This document shows, one piece after another, positions 21,426 to 31,773 of a stretch of DNA of 51,091 nucleotides (the first letter of the stretch is position 1; every line of letters begins with the position of its first letter). The position numbers and the translations under genes are program-made. The notes beneath the pieces were generated by a model. The model searched no databases. It saw nothing but the letters and a program-made list of their open reading frames with translations, and was not told the DNA's origin. The stretch is from Gymnopilus junonius (taxonomy: Eukaryota; Basidiomycota; Agaricomycetes; Agaricales; Galerinaceae). The stretch is from the NCBI GenBank assembly GCA_015501075.1, contig JADNYJ010000249.1, positions 1-51,091 of the forward strand, read 5' to 3'.

Positions 21426-24183
21426 ATGGCCCCTTATTTCCTTCGCAACCTCGTACATAAGAGGGAGAGGTCCGCCGACGCGCGACCGTTGTTGAAGGTG
21501 CTGGGCGAGTTGACCTGGATCCAATGGGCCCTTTTCTTTTCAGGGTGAGTTGACCGTTGACGCCTCCTTTGGGCTTGGCGCTATCGTTTGCCATTTGAAA
21601 TTTGTATACTCACGTTTTTTCCTCTCCCTTTTTCCTCGAACTCAAAATACTCCTATCGATGAACTCTTCGACCTTGTTATCGCGCCGCGTAGATGGCTGG
21701 CCTGGACCTGTGATTCCCTGGACTTCTTCTCCGTCTCTCTGAGTGTGACGCACCTCCAGACGCAGTTCGGCAAATCCACGACAGATATCGTGAGCTCTCC
21801 ATTTCTTTACTCGGTGGACATCATTATCCATGCTCATCGTGCTTTACAGACGACAGCGATCACTCTCACCCTCCTCTTTCGCTCGGTTGGTGCTGTACGT
21901 GGAGCCTCATATTCATGACATCTGATAGGCGTTTCTCACGAACTATTTCAATTCCCCATTTCACAGGTCATCTTCGGCATCCTCTCCGACCGCTTTGGAC
22001 GCAAATGGCCGCTCATCTGGAACCTCATCCTCGTCGCGATTCTAGAACTCGGCGCCGGGTTCGTGCAGACTTTCAAACAATTCCTCGCGCTCCGGTCTCT
22101 TTTGGTATTGGCATGGGCGGGATCTGGGGATTGGCAGCTGCGACCGCGTTGGAGAATTTACCAGTCGAGGCGCGTGGGGTCGCTAGTGGATTTTTGCAGG
22201 AGGGATACGCGGTCGGGTATCTCCTCGCGGCTGTGATCAATCTGTTCCTCGTGCCAGAGGTCAGCGTGTCCTGGCGTGCACTGTTCTGGACGGCATCGGG
22301 CGTTTCTGTGTTTGCTGCGTTCATCCGGTTATTGTTGCCTGAGAGTGAGGTGTTCTTGAGGCTAAAGCGCTGGAAAAGGCCAGGGGTACGACTACCTCCA
22401 AAAAAACTAAAATCTTCCTTCACGAGACCAAGGAGATGCTCAAGAAGCATTGGCTGCTGTGCATCTACGCCGTTCTGCTCATGACCGGTGCGTTATTTCT
22501 TTCTTCAATTCACACCTGTGTTCCCTTGGAGCCGTCAATTCGTGTCTTCAATATTACTTTTTACGAGACGAAATGGTCTGGGAGCGCAGTTTTCCGTTCC
22601 ATAATTACCTTCCTTTACATTCTTGCCAATCTTACTTAATGTTCACAAGTCGAAACCGTGCTAACGCCCTGTATTAGGCTTCAACTTCCTCTCGCACGGA
22701 TCTCAGGTACAAAACTCTTCCCCGTTCCTGTCGACCGCACATTCTATTTTCTCTGATGTCATTAATCATCGCCAAGAATACTAACACGCTCTGTTCTCTT
22801 TTCGTATTCTTGCCATCTGTAGGACCTGTATCCCACATACCTCACGCAATCAAAGGGTATTTCGTCTCACGATGCCACGGTTGCGACTATCATTGGGAAC
22901 TGTGTACGTCTTTTCATTTCATTTAAATTTGAAGTCGAATCCTTTGCCGACCGGCTTTATGCTTTGTTCACTATTTCTAGGGTGCGATTGCGTATGTGTT
23001 TTCTCATAAGTTGGGAGTTATGAATGTCAGTTTAATTTTGTTCTCAGCGGTGGCGTGTTTGCCGGATGGCTCAGCCAGTATATTGGAAGGCGTTTGACAA
23101 TCCTGTAAGTACTCTCGCTGACTGATTTTCTTCCTATTATATGATTATTCGGCCGTCTTATCCCTTCCATACACCCTCTAACTCGTACTCCTTTAAACAA
23201 TCCTTTGTTTACTTCCGAGAACTGCCCTTTGTTCCCCGACGCTGACTTCTTTTGATCCGTAGCATCCACGTCCTCCTCATCGGAGGTGAGCATTCTAAAC
23301 GTCGCTTATTTTTCTTGGTCAGGACTGGTCACTGACTTCTTTTCCTTTTCGTTCTCTAGCTTTCATCCCCTTATGGATTTTGCCCAGCACGTTCAGCGCC
23401 CTCGCCGCAGGCGCGTTTTGTATCCAGTTTGGCATGCAGGGCGCTTGGGGTGTTGTACGTCCTTTTCTCTGGTATCTTTCTGGGGGTACACTGCTTAACG
23501 CTATCTATTTAAATAGATTCCCATCCAACTCTCTGAGATGTCTCCTCCGCTTTCAGAGCGACTTTCCCTGGTGTCGCTTATCAAGTCGGAAATGTAAGTC
23601 GGATGCCATTAAATTAGTTCGCTATCTCTTTATTCCTTCTGATTTCATTGTTCTCGATCTATTAGATGGTCTCTTCTGCTTCAGCGCAAATTGAATCAAG
23701 TAAGTACTCGACATACCCTTGAATTTTGGATATTGCCGACTTGTTGTATTTATTCTCAACTTTACAGCTGGCGGTGATCACCTTAGGACCACCATCATCG
23801 AAAACGGAAAGTCGTCAATGTGCCGGATTACGCCAAGGTCGTTGTAGCATTTCTTTTTCCGAGCACCGAGCTCAGCTTGTCATTCGTATTCCCAGGTACA
23901 AGGCATTCTAATCGGCGTCGTAGCCGCATTTGTATTCATCGTCACTCTCATCGGCCCAGAGTATGTCCTTATTTCACCTCCCGCTTAAATACTCCCTGAT
24001 CTGTTTTATCCCTTTCGTCCCTCCAGGAACCATGGATCACACTTCGAGAAGCACAAGACTGCCTTCGAAGAGGGCGGCGGACAGGATGACGCCGTCATGG
24101 AAGATGAGATTACTCCTGAAGAGGGCTCGGGACGTGAGAGCGGAAGCGTGCTTGATGAGAAGCAGGAGAACGAGAAGGTGTGA
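21426..24183 (+). pseudogene. JEN-type monocarboxylate:proton symporter gene with four single-base frameshifts
   Basis: A multi-exon MFS transporter of the sialate:H+ symporter family (JEN1-like), which imports lactate, pyruvate or related acids across the plasma membrane. From ATG 21426 (MAPYFLRNLVHK) the exons give WLAWTCDSLDFFSVSLS, VIFGILSDRFGRKWPL, GIGMGGIWGLAAATALEN, WRALFWTASGVSVFAAF, FNFLSHGSQDLYPTYLTQSK, TIIGNCGAIAGGVFAGWL, FCIQFGMQGAWGVIPIQLSE and a charged tail ending at 24183. All splice sites but one look normal. The frame is lost by one missing base at each of four places: near 22101 (within a T run in RSLFGI), 22360 (Gly/Ala codons), 23550 (PPAF) and 23813 (SVNV). The donor near 23838 reads gtcgtt where gtacgt would be expected. 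Repairing single bases would restore family consensus, so this is either a very young pseudogene or a locus with under-called homopolymers. Confidence 0.8.
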
Positions 24184-24781
24184 TTATTTCCGAAGGTGGA
24201 TATTCCAAGCTTTGCTGGAATATCTTATACCTAAAATGCAACGCACGATGGGAATGACTGTGAGGGCGGTTAGTAGTGACGAATTTAACATTTTATTTCT
24301 TTGTTTGTATAACAGCTTTTTCACGGCGCATTCGACAATTCTTTTCCTTGTATAGCCAACTTTTAGCTTTATAACTTAAAAATTCTCACTGAGTGCAAAT
24401 TGTAAGGACAACGCGCATTAAATTCGCGTAAAAGCTCAGCGCCATCGGTCTACGACAGTCTAACTAAGTACGGGATAAAGTCGTAAAGGACATAGCAAAT
24501 GTCCTGGCGATAATCCCAGAGAAATTTCAAGCCCAGAATTTGCAGAAAGAAGAAAGATATCAGGTAACCTACATCTCTCAGTGGTTCTGGCATACATAGC
24601 ATAGACATCGCACCGTCAAAACATTGTGAAGATAATGATTATGTCGAAATAATGGAAAAAGAACAACTAAGTAAACTGGTCTATGATCTATTCACAATCG
24701 CCAACTCGATGACATAGACGGCAATATAAATTAACCTAAGTCTGCCAGAGCAACTGCCCAGTCTATAATACACACACACAT
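24184..24781. other. Intergenic between convergent genes
   Basis: About 600 bases between the 3' ends of the transporter and the PPR gene. AT-rich, with a short (CA) run at 24771-24780. It presumably holds both polyadenylation regions. No exon seen. Confidence 0.5.
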
Positions 24782-26491
24782 TCAGTATCGACCATTACAA
24801 GAGCACTTCCCATCCTGCATAATATGTACTCTTGATCTATCCCAATGGTGGATCGAGATGGATTCCAGGACCGTAATTTGTTTGGACGCCTCATGACAAA
24901 CCCCACATATCCGCAGGTTCTTCCGTAGTGCAACATGGCTCATGCCTTGCGTGATTGCGTACGCCAACGCAAGTTTCTCACTATGTTGGCATTGGATAGA
25001 CTCATCACCGACACCACATGCCGCCAGCCAAAGGCTCCATTCCTTAAGCTTCCGGTGGATGGCGCTCGAGGCATGGGACAACTCTGGCGGGATCTCCCTG
25101 ACATGAAAGACATGTGTCTTGCCATCGCCCATCGACAATGTCACAGCACCACGCTCCTTCGCAAGCCCTTTCTCCAGACGCTCTTGTTGCATGCGGGACG
25201 CGGTAGACACATCACCACAGGCCTTGTGCACATCCGACATCAGGACGTAGGCCGACGCGAGCTGCTCGGGTGAACCAAGCCTCTTCACCACGTCGAATGC
25301 CATCTGCGCGACAGGTAAATTCTTGAAATGCCGACAAGGACCAAGTACCATCATCCACATCACGTCGTCTTCTCCGATGTTGCTTTGGCTCTTGGCATGT
25401 TCGATGATGGCCAGGGCGGATGTAAAGTCACCACTTCGTGCGTACGCGTCTATGAGTGCGGTGTATGATCGGATATCCGCGATGGCAGGCTGACGATTGT
25501 CGGTCTCGATTTGATCCATCAAGGCGCGGGCGGCGTCGACATTGCCCGAGTGAGAACAGGCGGTGAGAGCGGCGGTCAACATGTGGGAGTTGAAGGAAGA
25601 GGGAGGGATGTTCTTGATGAGCGTGAGGACCTCGTCGTCGGCGCCGTGGGCAGCGAGTATTGACAGCATGCTGCCGGTAACGATGGGAAGGTGGGCGATA
25701 CTGGCGTTCTTGGCGTCCTCCCAGACCTGTCGTGCCTCCACCATGTTGCCAGTTCGGCCACAGAGAAGGAGGTATTGGGCAGTCACGTAACGTAGCTCAT
25801 GATCATTGGCCTTTGCGTGGAGGCGCGGCGCGGCCCACTGCCATGCTTTTCTTGCCAGGTCGAATTCGTGGCGTGCGTTGCACGCCTTGAGCAATACACC
25901 GATGACGCGGGGATCTAGATCGTGCGGACAGGGCTGCTGGAAAAGTTGGTTCATGAGGCGGGTTTCCTCGTCAAGGGAGTCGATGCCGCTGTGGATGACG
26001 CGGGCGTAGTCGGTAGGAATGAGCGGTATGCCTCTGACGACAAGGAGACGGAAGGCGTTGATGGCGACTGGGCTGTTTTTGTGCTTGGATGCGTTCCCGA
26101 GGACGGCACGAAAGACTCCTTCATGGATATGGGGAATGTTCTCGGGGGGAATGCGGGCGAGGAGGGTACCGGCGAGTTGTGGATCATTGACAGAGGGACC
26201 AGCACTGACTTGGGCGGCGGCGGCAAGGAGTTGCCAGGGAACGGTGTCGTTGAACCTGCAGGCGCCTTCATCGACGAGTTCGCGTACCTCCCTTGAATTG
26301 TTGGCCTTGCGTACAAGGCCGGTCAAGAAACCACCACCGACGTATCCATCCCGTTCTTCTGCGAGGTCCACATACTTGAGCAAACCCTTCCGTAGTGGAC
26401 GTCCAGACGAGTGCACAAAGGCTCGTGCATAGACTGTTGCCGGGCACAGCAACGGTGGGCGTAGGACGCTGCGTGCGACGCGCCCAAGCAT
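24782..26491 (-). CDS. DYW-type PPR protein, putative organelle C-to-U RNA editing factor
   Basis: Intronless, 569 residues, intact. Residues 1-40 are basic and lack acidic residues (MLGRVARSVL...RAFVHSSGRPLRKG), as in a mitochondrial presequence. About five PPR repeats of 33-37 residues follow (about 192-372), with plant-like wording such as LTACSHSGNVDAARALMD and SYTALIDAYARSGD. Residues 377-465 match the E1/E2 motifs (VMWMMVLGPCRHFKNLPVA, AYVLMSDVHKACGD, DGKTHVFHV). The C-terminal DYW cytidine deaminase domain has HSE at 503-505, CGVCH at 529-533 (C529, C532) and a terminal CSC at 563-565, so the zinc ligands and catalytic Glu are present. It ends in GRY rather than DYW. In land plants such proteins bind organelle transcripts and deaminate C to U; outside plants they are known from scattered protists and rotifers. 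Role in mitochondrial RNA editing here is inferred. Confidence 0.92.
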   Translation of the reverse strand: MLGRVARSVLRPPLLCPATVYARAFVHSSGRPLRKGLLKYVDLAEERDGYVGGGFLTGLVRKANNSREVRELVDEGACRFNDTVPWQLLAAAAQVSAGPSVNDPQLAGTLLARIPPENIPHIHEGVFRAVLGNASKHKNSPVAINAFRLLVVRGIPLIPTDYARVIHSGIDSLDEETRLMNQLFQQPCPHDLDPRVIGVLLKACNARHEFDLARKAWQWAAPRLHAKANDHELRYVTAQYLLLCGRTGNMVEARQVWEDAKNASIAHLPIVTGSMLSILAAHGADDEVLTLIKNIPPSSFNSHMLTAALTACSHSGNVDAARALMDQIETDNRQPAIADIRSYTALIDAYARSGDFTSALAIIEHAKSQSNIGEDDVMWMMVLGPCRHFKNLPVAQMAFDVVKRLGSPEQLASAYVLMSDVHKACGDVSTASRMQQERLEKGLAKERGAVTLSMGDGKTHVFHVREIPPELSHASSAIHRKLKEWSLWLAACGVGDESIQCQHSEKLALAYAITQGMSHVALRKNLRICGVCHEASKQITVLESISIHHWDRSRVHIMQDGKCSCNGRY

Positions 26492-27804
26492 CGCTTCGCT
26501 TAGTTCTCATGGGGCACGCCGGTTTGGCGGTCGAGATGATGGTTGTGTTCAAACTTTAAGCTCGGAATTTCTCACGTCTTCAAATGCATCATACGCTTGC
26601 TGTTGTTCCTCAGTCCTTAGCACTCTCCTAATTCAACACCATAGATCGACAGAATTTTTACGTCCTTCATCTCTATTGGTATATTACCCATGCTATGGCG
26701 ATGACTTCGAAAGCACAACCTCAACTCGAACATCACCCTCCAGTGCCTCAAGCTCTCGTAATACCGACTTCAGGGCGCGAAGGAAGCTCCTCCAGGCTCC
26801 AATATGGCATCGTCGAGAACGTTGTTACCGAAGGACAACTGGGGAGGAGTGGAGGCGGATCTGGGAGTATGTAACTGACCAGGCCCATGCTGAAAGTAGT
26901 CGTACTGGTGGTAGTCGTGGCAGTCTGGGTATAAAAAGAAACGCGCTGGGGAAGAGAGACGATGGTAAGCTATAACAGTGATGGAGGTACGGAAGACTAT
27001 GTTCTCCCATATTGGTGTCGCTGCTGGTGTTGGTGGTTACATCATTTGCAATAGAACTATCTCTCCACCTTCTCTTTCTCCACCTCTTTACCTGCATCCA
27101 CACCGTATGAACTATGATAGCCTGCGAATTCTCCTCCCTAAACTCCTTCACCATTAAAGTCGAATGGATCGACATGATAGCGCTAGCGCACTCGCATGCA
27201 GCTCGTACAGCTCGTATCATGATGCTGGATTATCTCCCTCAAGGATTTGTCCGGTTAAGAAGTGGATGATTGCGTATAAGGATGCGAATATTTGTCGAGC
27301 GTAGGCAGGAGATTGTCACAGAATGTGGAGGGTTTCAGCTGGCGCAGAGAAGGATGTGTTTCCAGAAGAAAAACTGCGAGAGTCAATTTTGAAGGAAGCG
27401 ACCTTCACCGACAGATTGAACATTTTGAGGATCTTCGCTATGCTGTTAGAAGTCGCTGCCGACGACGACGTTGAGGTAGTAGCAGTAGTTATTCAACAGC
27501 AGGCCAGACGGAAGCTCCACTACGAGCTTGCACCCGTCTGGCTGTGACGATGGAGGATCTCTTCTCGGTGTTGATGAGCCCACCACTGCGATTGTCATCA
27601 GCATCATCCAATTCCTCATTCTTCGTCGTCATCCTCTTTTCGCCACTCCTCGCCTCCCATTTTCATATCCCATGTCCTCAGGTATTTATTGAAGGAAAAA
27701 AAATCCGCAGGGGCCCGCCAGCTCTGAATTCAAGTAAATAAAATGTTTAGGAAGATAAGAACAAATGTACGGCTTTGAGAGAAAAAATGTAGAGGACCAC
27801 TTAC
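26492..27804. other. Intergenic; possible eroded 3' end of the kinase pseudogene
   Basis: About 1.3 kb. The first part should contain the promoter of the PPR gene. On the minus strand around 27400-27440 (ILKMFNLSVK) and 27690-27725 (FELAGG) there are short stretches resembling downstream kinase segments of an SRPK, in different frames and without proper splice sites. I therefore regard most of 27.3-27.8 kb as decayed kinase sequence. Nothing else recognised. Confidence 0.35.
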
Positions 27805-28820
27805 GATGCAGGCCACACTCCACAAATCTGAACTAGGACCCCACTTTGCGCCAAGAATAACCTCTGGACACCGGTACTGATGCGTCTGGATGTCATTCGT
27901 AAAGTCATGTTCGACCCATGTAGCTGCGAACAAGATAAGACACGGAACGAAGAAAAGAAGTCGAAAATCGAACCATTTCCAAGATCGGCGATCTTGACCG
28001 TGATCTTCTCCGCCAACGCCTCATACAGCGCTGAGGAATCCTCGTCCGACTCGCGATCAATCAACATCACAGATCCAAGCGCGAGTTCCACATCATCAAT
28101 CGATTTGCCAGGCACTGGGACAGGACGCGTCGCGGTGGGGGCGGTTTGAGAGAGGAAGGAGGGGCCTTGAGCGGGTCCACCACAACCGGTGAAGCTGCCA
28201 CGCGTATCCAATAACACCTGGCTCACCTCCGCGGCGAGATCAGTCGACTGTGAGGGGATGGGTGTGCCTCATCATCAGCGCGTCCTTGTCCTTGGAAGTC
28301 GAGGGTTTTGCCTTGCTGTCTTCTCCCTCAATTTTTGGCATGCCAAAGGCCCATTTGTCCAGCGTAGGGCTGCCGTCGAAGGAGGAGGAGGGTGAAGGAA
28401 GTGGCTGTGAGCCAGCGATGAAGACGAAGTCGGATCGGGGTGTTTAGTTTCCTCCGCGACCTTTGGAGGGTGGTACGTCCACGAGCCGGGTTGTTTGGGG
28501 TGCTGTCAGTGGCGGATGGCGCGTCCAGCTCGCTGGAGATGGTAGATTCGACATCGTCATTGCGTATGAGCATGTTTTCGGGCTTGAGATCTACGGTCGT
28601 GAGTCAGCTCACGCAAGCAGGAAAGTAATCGAACCAAGACGCACTGGTATGGACGACACCATAGCGATGATGCGAGTCCGAGGACGATCTGCTTTGCGAT
28701 CTGCTTGACAAAACAGATTTTCGCCCAGCACCTCAAGCACCATACACTACAGATCTGGACGCCATTCGTGCCCTTGCTGCGGAAGCAGAAGCGGTCGAGA
28801 AAAGAGATGATGTGAGAACA
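27805..28820 (-). pseudogene. SR-protein kinase (SRPK-like) pseudogene fragment
   Basis: Recognisable kinase pieces in order on the minus strand: HIISFLDRF, MVLEVLGENL, VKQIAKQIVLGLA, YGVVHT, NLKPENMLIRNDDVE, the kinase insert motif VFIAGSQPLPSPSSSF and LDKWAFGMPKIEGE, then KIADLGN and FTNDIQTHQYRCPEVILGA followed by GPSSDLWSVACI. This order is that of basidiomycete SRPKs, which phosphorylate RS-domain splicing factors. It is broken: several frame changes, an apparent deletion between GENL and VKQIAK, an in-frame TAA in the insert (GGN-stop-TPR), and across the intron at about 28590-28645 the catalytic HTD reads HTN. The ATP-binding lobe is absent, the homology ending shortly before repeat copy B. 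Not a functional kinase. Confidence 0.75.
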
Positions 28821-29058
28821 GCTGGAATGGCTGTGGTCCGGGGACGGTGGCAGGTGGGGAATGGAGGGCCAAGCGACGATGGCGGAGTGGAGGAAATGAC
28901 GAGCTGATCTAATCTAGTGCCATTACGGTGATAATGTGGAGAGAACGTGATGCTGTTTAGAGCGACACATCTATGAAAGCGGAGGATGTCTCTGAGACGT
29001 TCCTCTCACATTGTCACGCCACGCCCACCAGGAGTGTTGCTTCCAACGTCAGTCCTTG

Positions 29059-30340
29059 CTTGAACATTGCGTTTTTCTTTCATGATACACCTCCTTCAAC
29101 CTGGATAGCGGATTACGCTACGGCTCCTGCGCTGTGATGTATTCGATGAGCCCTTGGTGCGATTTTGCGCTGGAAATTGGAGTCTGTTGGGCGTAATGGT
29201 TTGGATTGAGCATTTGATTATGAATTCTTCATACGTAGTCCGTTTTGCCTCATTGTTCTTTTCAATCCTGGCTGACCTGCTCTTCAGTAACTCTGCGCAC
29301 ATATATTGTCCCACCTGCTCCTCTCTCGAATCCGTTTTTTCTTTTGCGACCTCATTCAGCAAACATCCAGCATCGTCCAACTTCAACGCGGCATACCCTC
29401 TCTCGAACGGCGTTTTCCAACCGCGTGTTTTTGCACCCAGATTAAGCTCTGGAAGTTAATGAATGCTGAGAGCAGCAGTGATTAGTGAGTTCTTTCTGAA
29501 ACTTTTATGAAAGCCTTTGACTTACCAATACGTTCGTGTCCAGTCATTCTACACGAACTGGCTCAACCTTCTACACCATGCGTTCCGTCCACTCTTGAAC
29601 TTGAAATCTCGACGCTCCGTCTTCTTCATTGAAGTGTACGTGGCTTACTGTTTCTTCCTTCCCCATTTTCCTATCCTTGCCTAATTACTTTCGGTACGAA
29701 TTGCCCAATACTGACATTGGTCTTTCATCTGTGTATAGAGCGAGCCGGGTTTTCTGTCCTCGCCGAACATCCACTACCAGTCAGCTCTTCTTCGACTTCA
29801 CTTCATACAACCTCTTACTTCAAATACTAGTACCGAAGACCAACCCAGCTGCGTTATACGCTGCCAATCCTTCCTTGGTGCCCGCGATTTCTGCCACGTC
29901 AATTCATCGACATTCAACGTCTGGCGAAGTAGCAGCTGCAGTATTGGGACGGGCGGACAATGCTAAATCCCAGCAGCTCTTTCGAAAACCCTCACCGCGC
30001 TCGAGCTCAAGCTTACGGATATAAGCCCCCTGCTGGCCGGATGTGCGTCCACATCGTGCGAGAAGTTCCGCAGCCCATCCGCCCCTCACGATTCCACCAT
30101 CCACGCTTTCTACGGGTATCTTCGAAGTTCGAACCTATGGCACAGCCCAGACTGTATTACCGACCACCCACCCCTTCCATGCAAGATATCTACGTCGCCG
30201 TTCTAGAATGAACGACTGCTGTTCATGTATTCCCCAACCCAACTTCTGCCACCCACGTAGGCCCTCCACCAACTTCCTCACTCCTCCCACTTCCAGCATC
30301 TTCACCAGCTCTCTCAGTTCGTCCACTTGGCTCCCTCCGC
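29059..30340 (+). repeat. Dispersed repeat, copy B
   Basis: Inverted relative to copy A (13330-14641). Nearly identical from about 29059 to 29450 and progressively diverged after that, with recognisable blocks up to about 30340. Homology starts abruptly at about 29059. The adjacent 5' side is the truncated kinase pseudogene. A segment at 29537-29634 keeps the same reading frame in both copies (NWLNLLHH, RRSVFFIE), but neighbouring exons do not, so coding potential is doubtful. Confidence 0.75.
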
Positions 30341-30999
30341 CACTTCCGCCGCTCCAGCCTCCAAAGTGTGAATGTTCATCGATAAAGCTTGGACTTGTGA
30401 CTGGGAAGACGACCTCTGAGAGTACTCGTTACTTTGACAGCTATGCACGTGTTGCGTGCTATGTCGGATGACGTGGCTCTTGCGAGCCTGTTGAATGTGG
30501 AAGTCTAGAGTTGATGGTCGCGAAGAGAACAGGTTCGGATCCCCTGTAGGCATGTGCTGCATTCTGCGCGTTTCTTTGGCTTGGGCGCTGATCAGACAAT
30601 GAGGTTGCTGTAGACATCCGGCTGGTAGAGAAAGGGGGCAGGACGCAACGAGTGGTGGTGGGAAGGAAGGAAGAGTGGAAGCCGCAGCCGTCTTTCTGCG
30701 TCGGAACGGATGTCTTTCATTCATATCGGGGGGTGGATTGCCTCGTCACGGCCGTACAAGGGTTTTTTGGAGCTTTTGTAGGCCGGCATCTCCCTTCTAC
30801 CTCGGCCTCACGTCACTCATCACCATCTATGGATACCTTCAAATTTCGGCCTAGACAGGAGACATCGGTGCTGGGTTATAACGAACCAACTGTGATTCTC
30901 ATTCTCTCACTGGGACAGCTCCAGCTTCCAGCACCCCAACGGTTCCAGCTTTCAGTACTTCAACAGATCCAGCCCCCTCCAGCTCCTCCCGTTCCGACG
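30341..30999. other. Unassigned low-complexity stretch
   Basis: About 650 bases after repeat copy B with CCAGC(T)-rich imperfect short repeats at 30917-30985 (similar in style to the CTTGAAGTG units in copy A at 13370-13390). No gene recognised. Confidence 0.35.
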
Positions 31000-31096
31000 T
31001 TACAGCTTCAACGCCTTGAACATCCGCCCAAAGCGCGCTGGGGGGTTAGGAAGAGGAAGTCCACCATACCGCTGCTGCTTGCGTTCCGCTTGGGCG

Positions 31097-31236
31097 ATGT
31101 GTCCCAGTCAAATACTCCACATTCCTGCCTTTCAGCCTCTGATACCGCGCAAACACATCCCCAGTGACGAGGAAATACAAGTGACCGATGTGCGGCGACG
31201 CGTTGGGGTAGAATATCGGGGTGGAGATGTAGTACA
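31097..31236 (-). pseudogene. Methionyl-tRNA synthetase N-terminal fragment
   Basis: On the minus strand about 46 codons read [20 protein letters not shown] then [15 protein letters not shown] and VEYLTGT. This is the start of the catalytic core of a class I methionyl-tRNA synthetase (organellar/bacterial type), including the HIGH signature in PHIGHL. The next family residues (Asp-Glu-His-Gly) are disrupted and the synthetase homology stops. In another frame the sequence continues immediately as [20 protein letters not shown] to a stop at 31000, which is not synthetase. It is therefore an isolated gene fragment joined to unrelated sequence, not a working enzyme. Confidence 0.75.
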
Positions 31237-31773
31237 GCTTCTGGGTGGGGGTGGTGAGGTGGTGGAGATGGATATATGCGCTAGCCTAAATATCCATGGC
31301 AAGAGTCATATTCGAGTTCGAGATGAGGAGATATGAGGAGGAGGAGGGCGGAGGTGGCGGATGAACGCCATCAACCGCGTTGTGCCATGTAAATTTCCCG
31401 GATTGGGTGTCGGCTTATGTAACGGACCGAAACCCATCAGGCACGTGTGGGCCGAGTAAATTTCGTTGCTCCAGACGATTTTGCCTCAGATAATCTCGTT
31501 TTCTCACTTTCCCCTTCCCCCACGAGCTCTGCCTACAATTACCAGTTATTCTTTCGCATCCCTTTAAAAAGTGAGTTGGATTCTTCTTCTAACACAAATC
31601 TAAAGCTGCTTACTACTCAGGACCGCCAGCGTATTAGCGTCAGATCCATCTTGATAGCTTGATCTATAAACTCATCGGGGCTATAAGCTGTGGATATACG
31701 GTTGGAACATTGCTCTGGTATCTCGACATTGGCATCTTGCTGTCTGTTGGACGTTCAACATGGAAGGATTTCA

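Noticed and set aside
24782..26491. DYW gene as plant contamination
   Set aside because: It sits on the same continuous sequence between fungal genes; still worth confirming with read linkage, but nothing in the sequence suggests a junction.
13330..30340. Whole 17-kb block as a TIR-bounded DNA transposon or Starship-like element
   Set aside because: The sharp repeat ends face inward instead of outward, and no transposase or tyrosine recombinase frame was seen inside.
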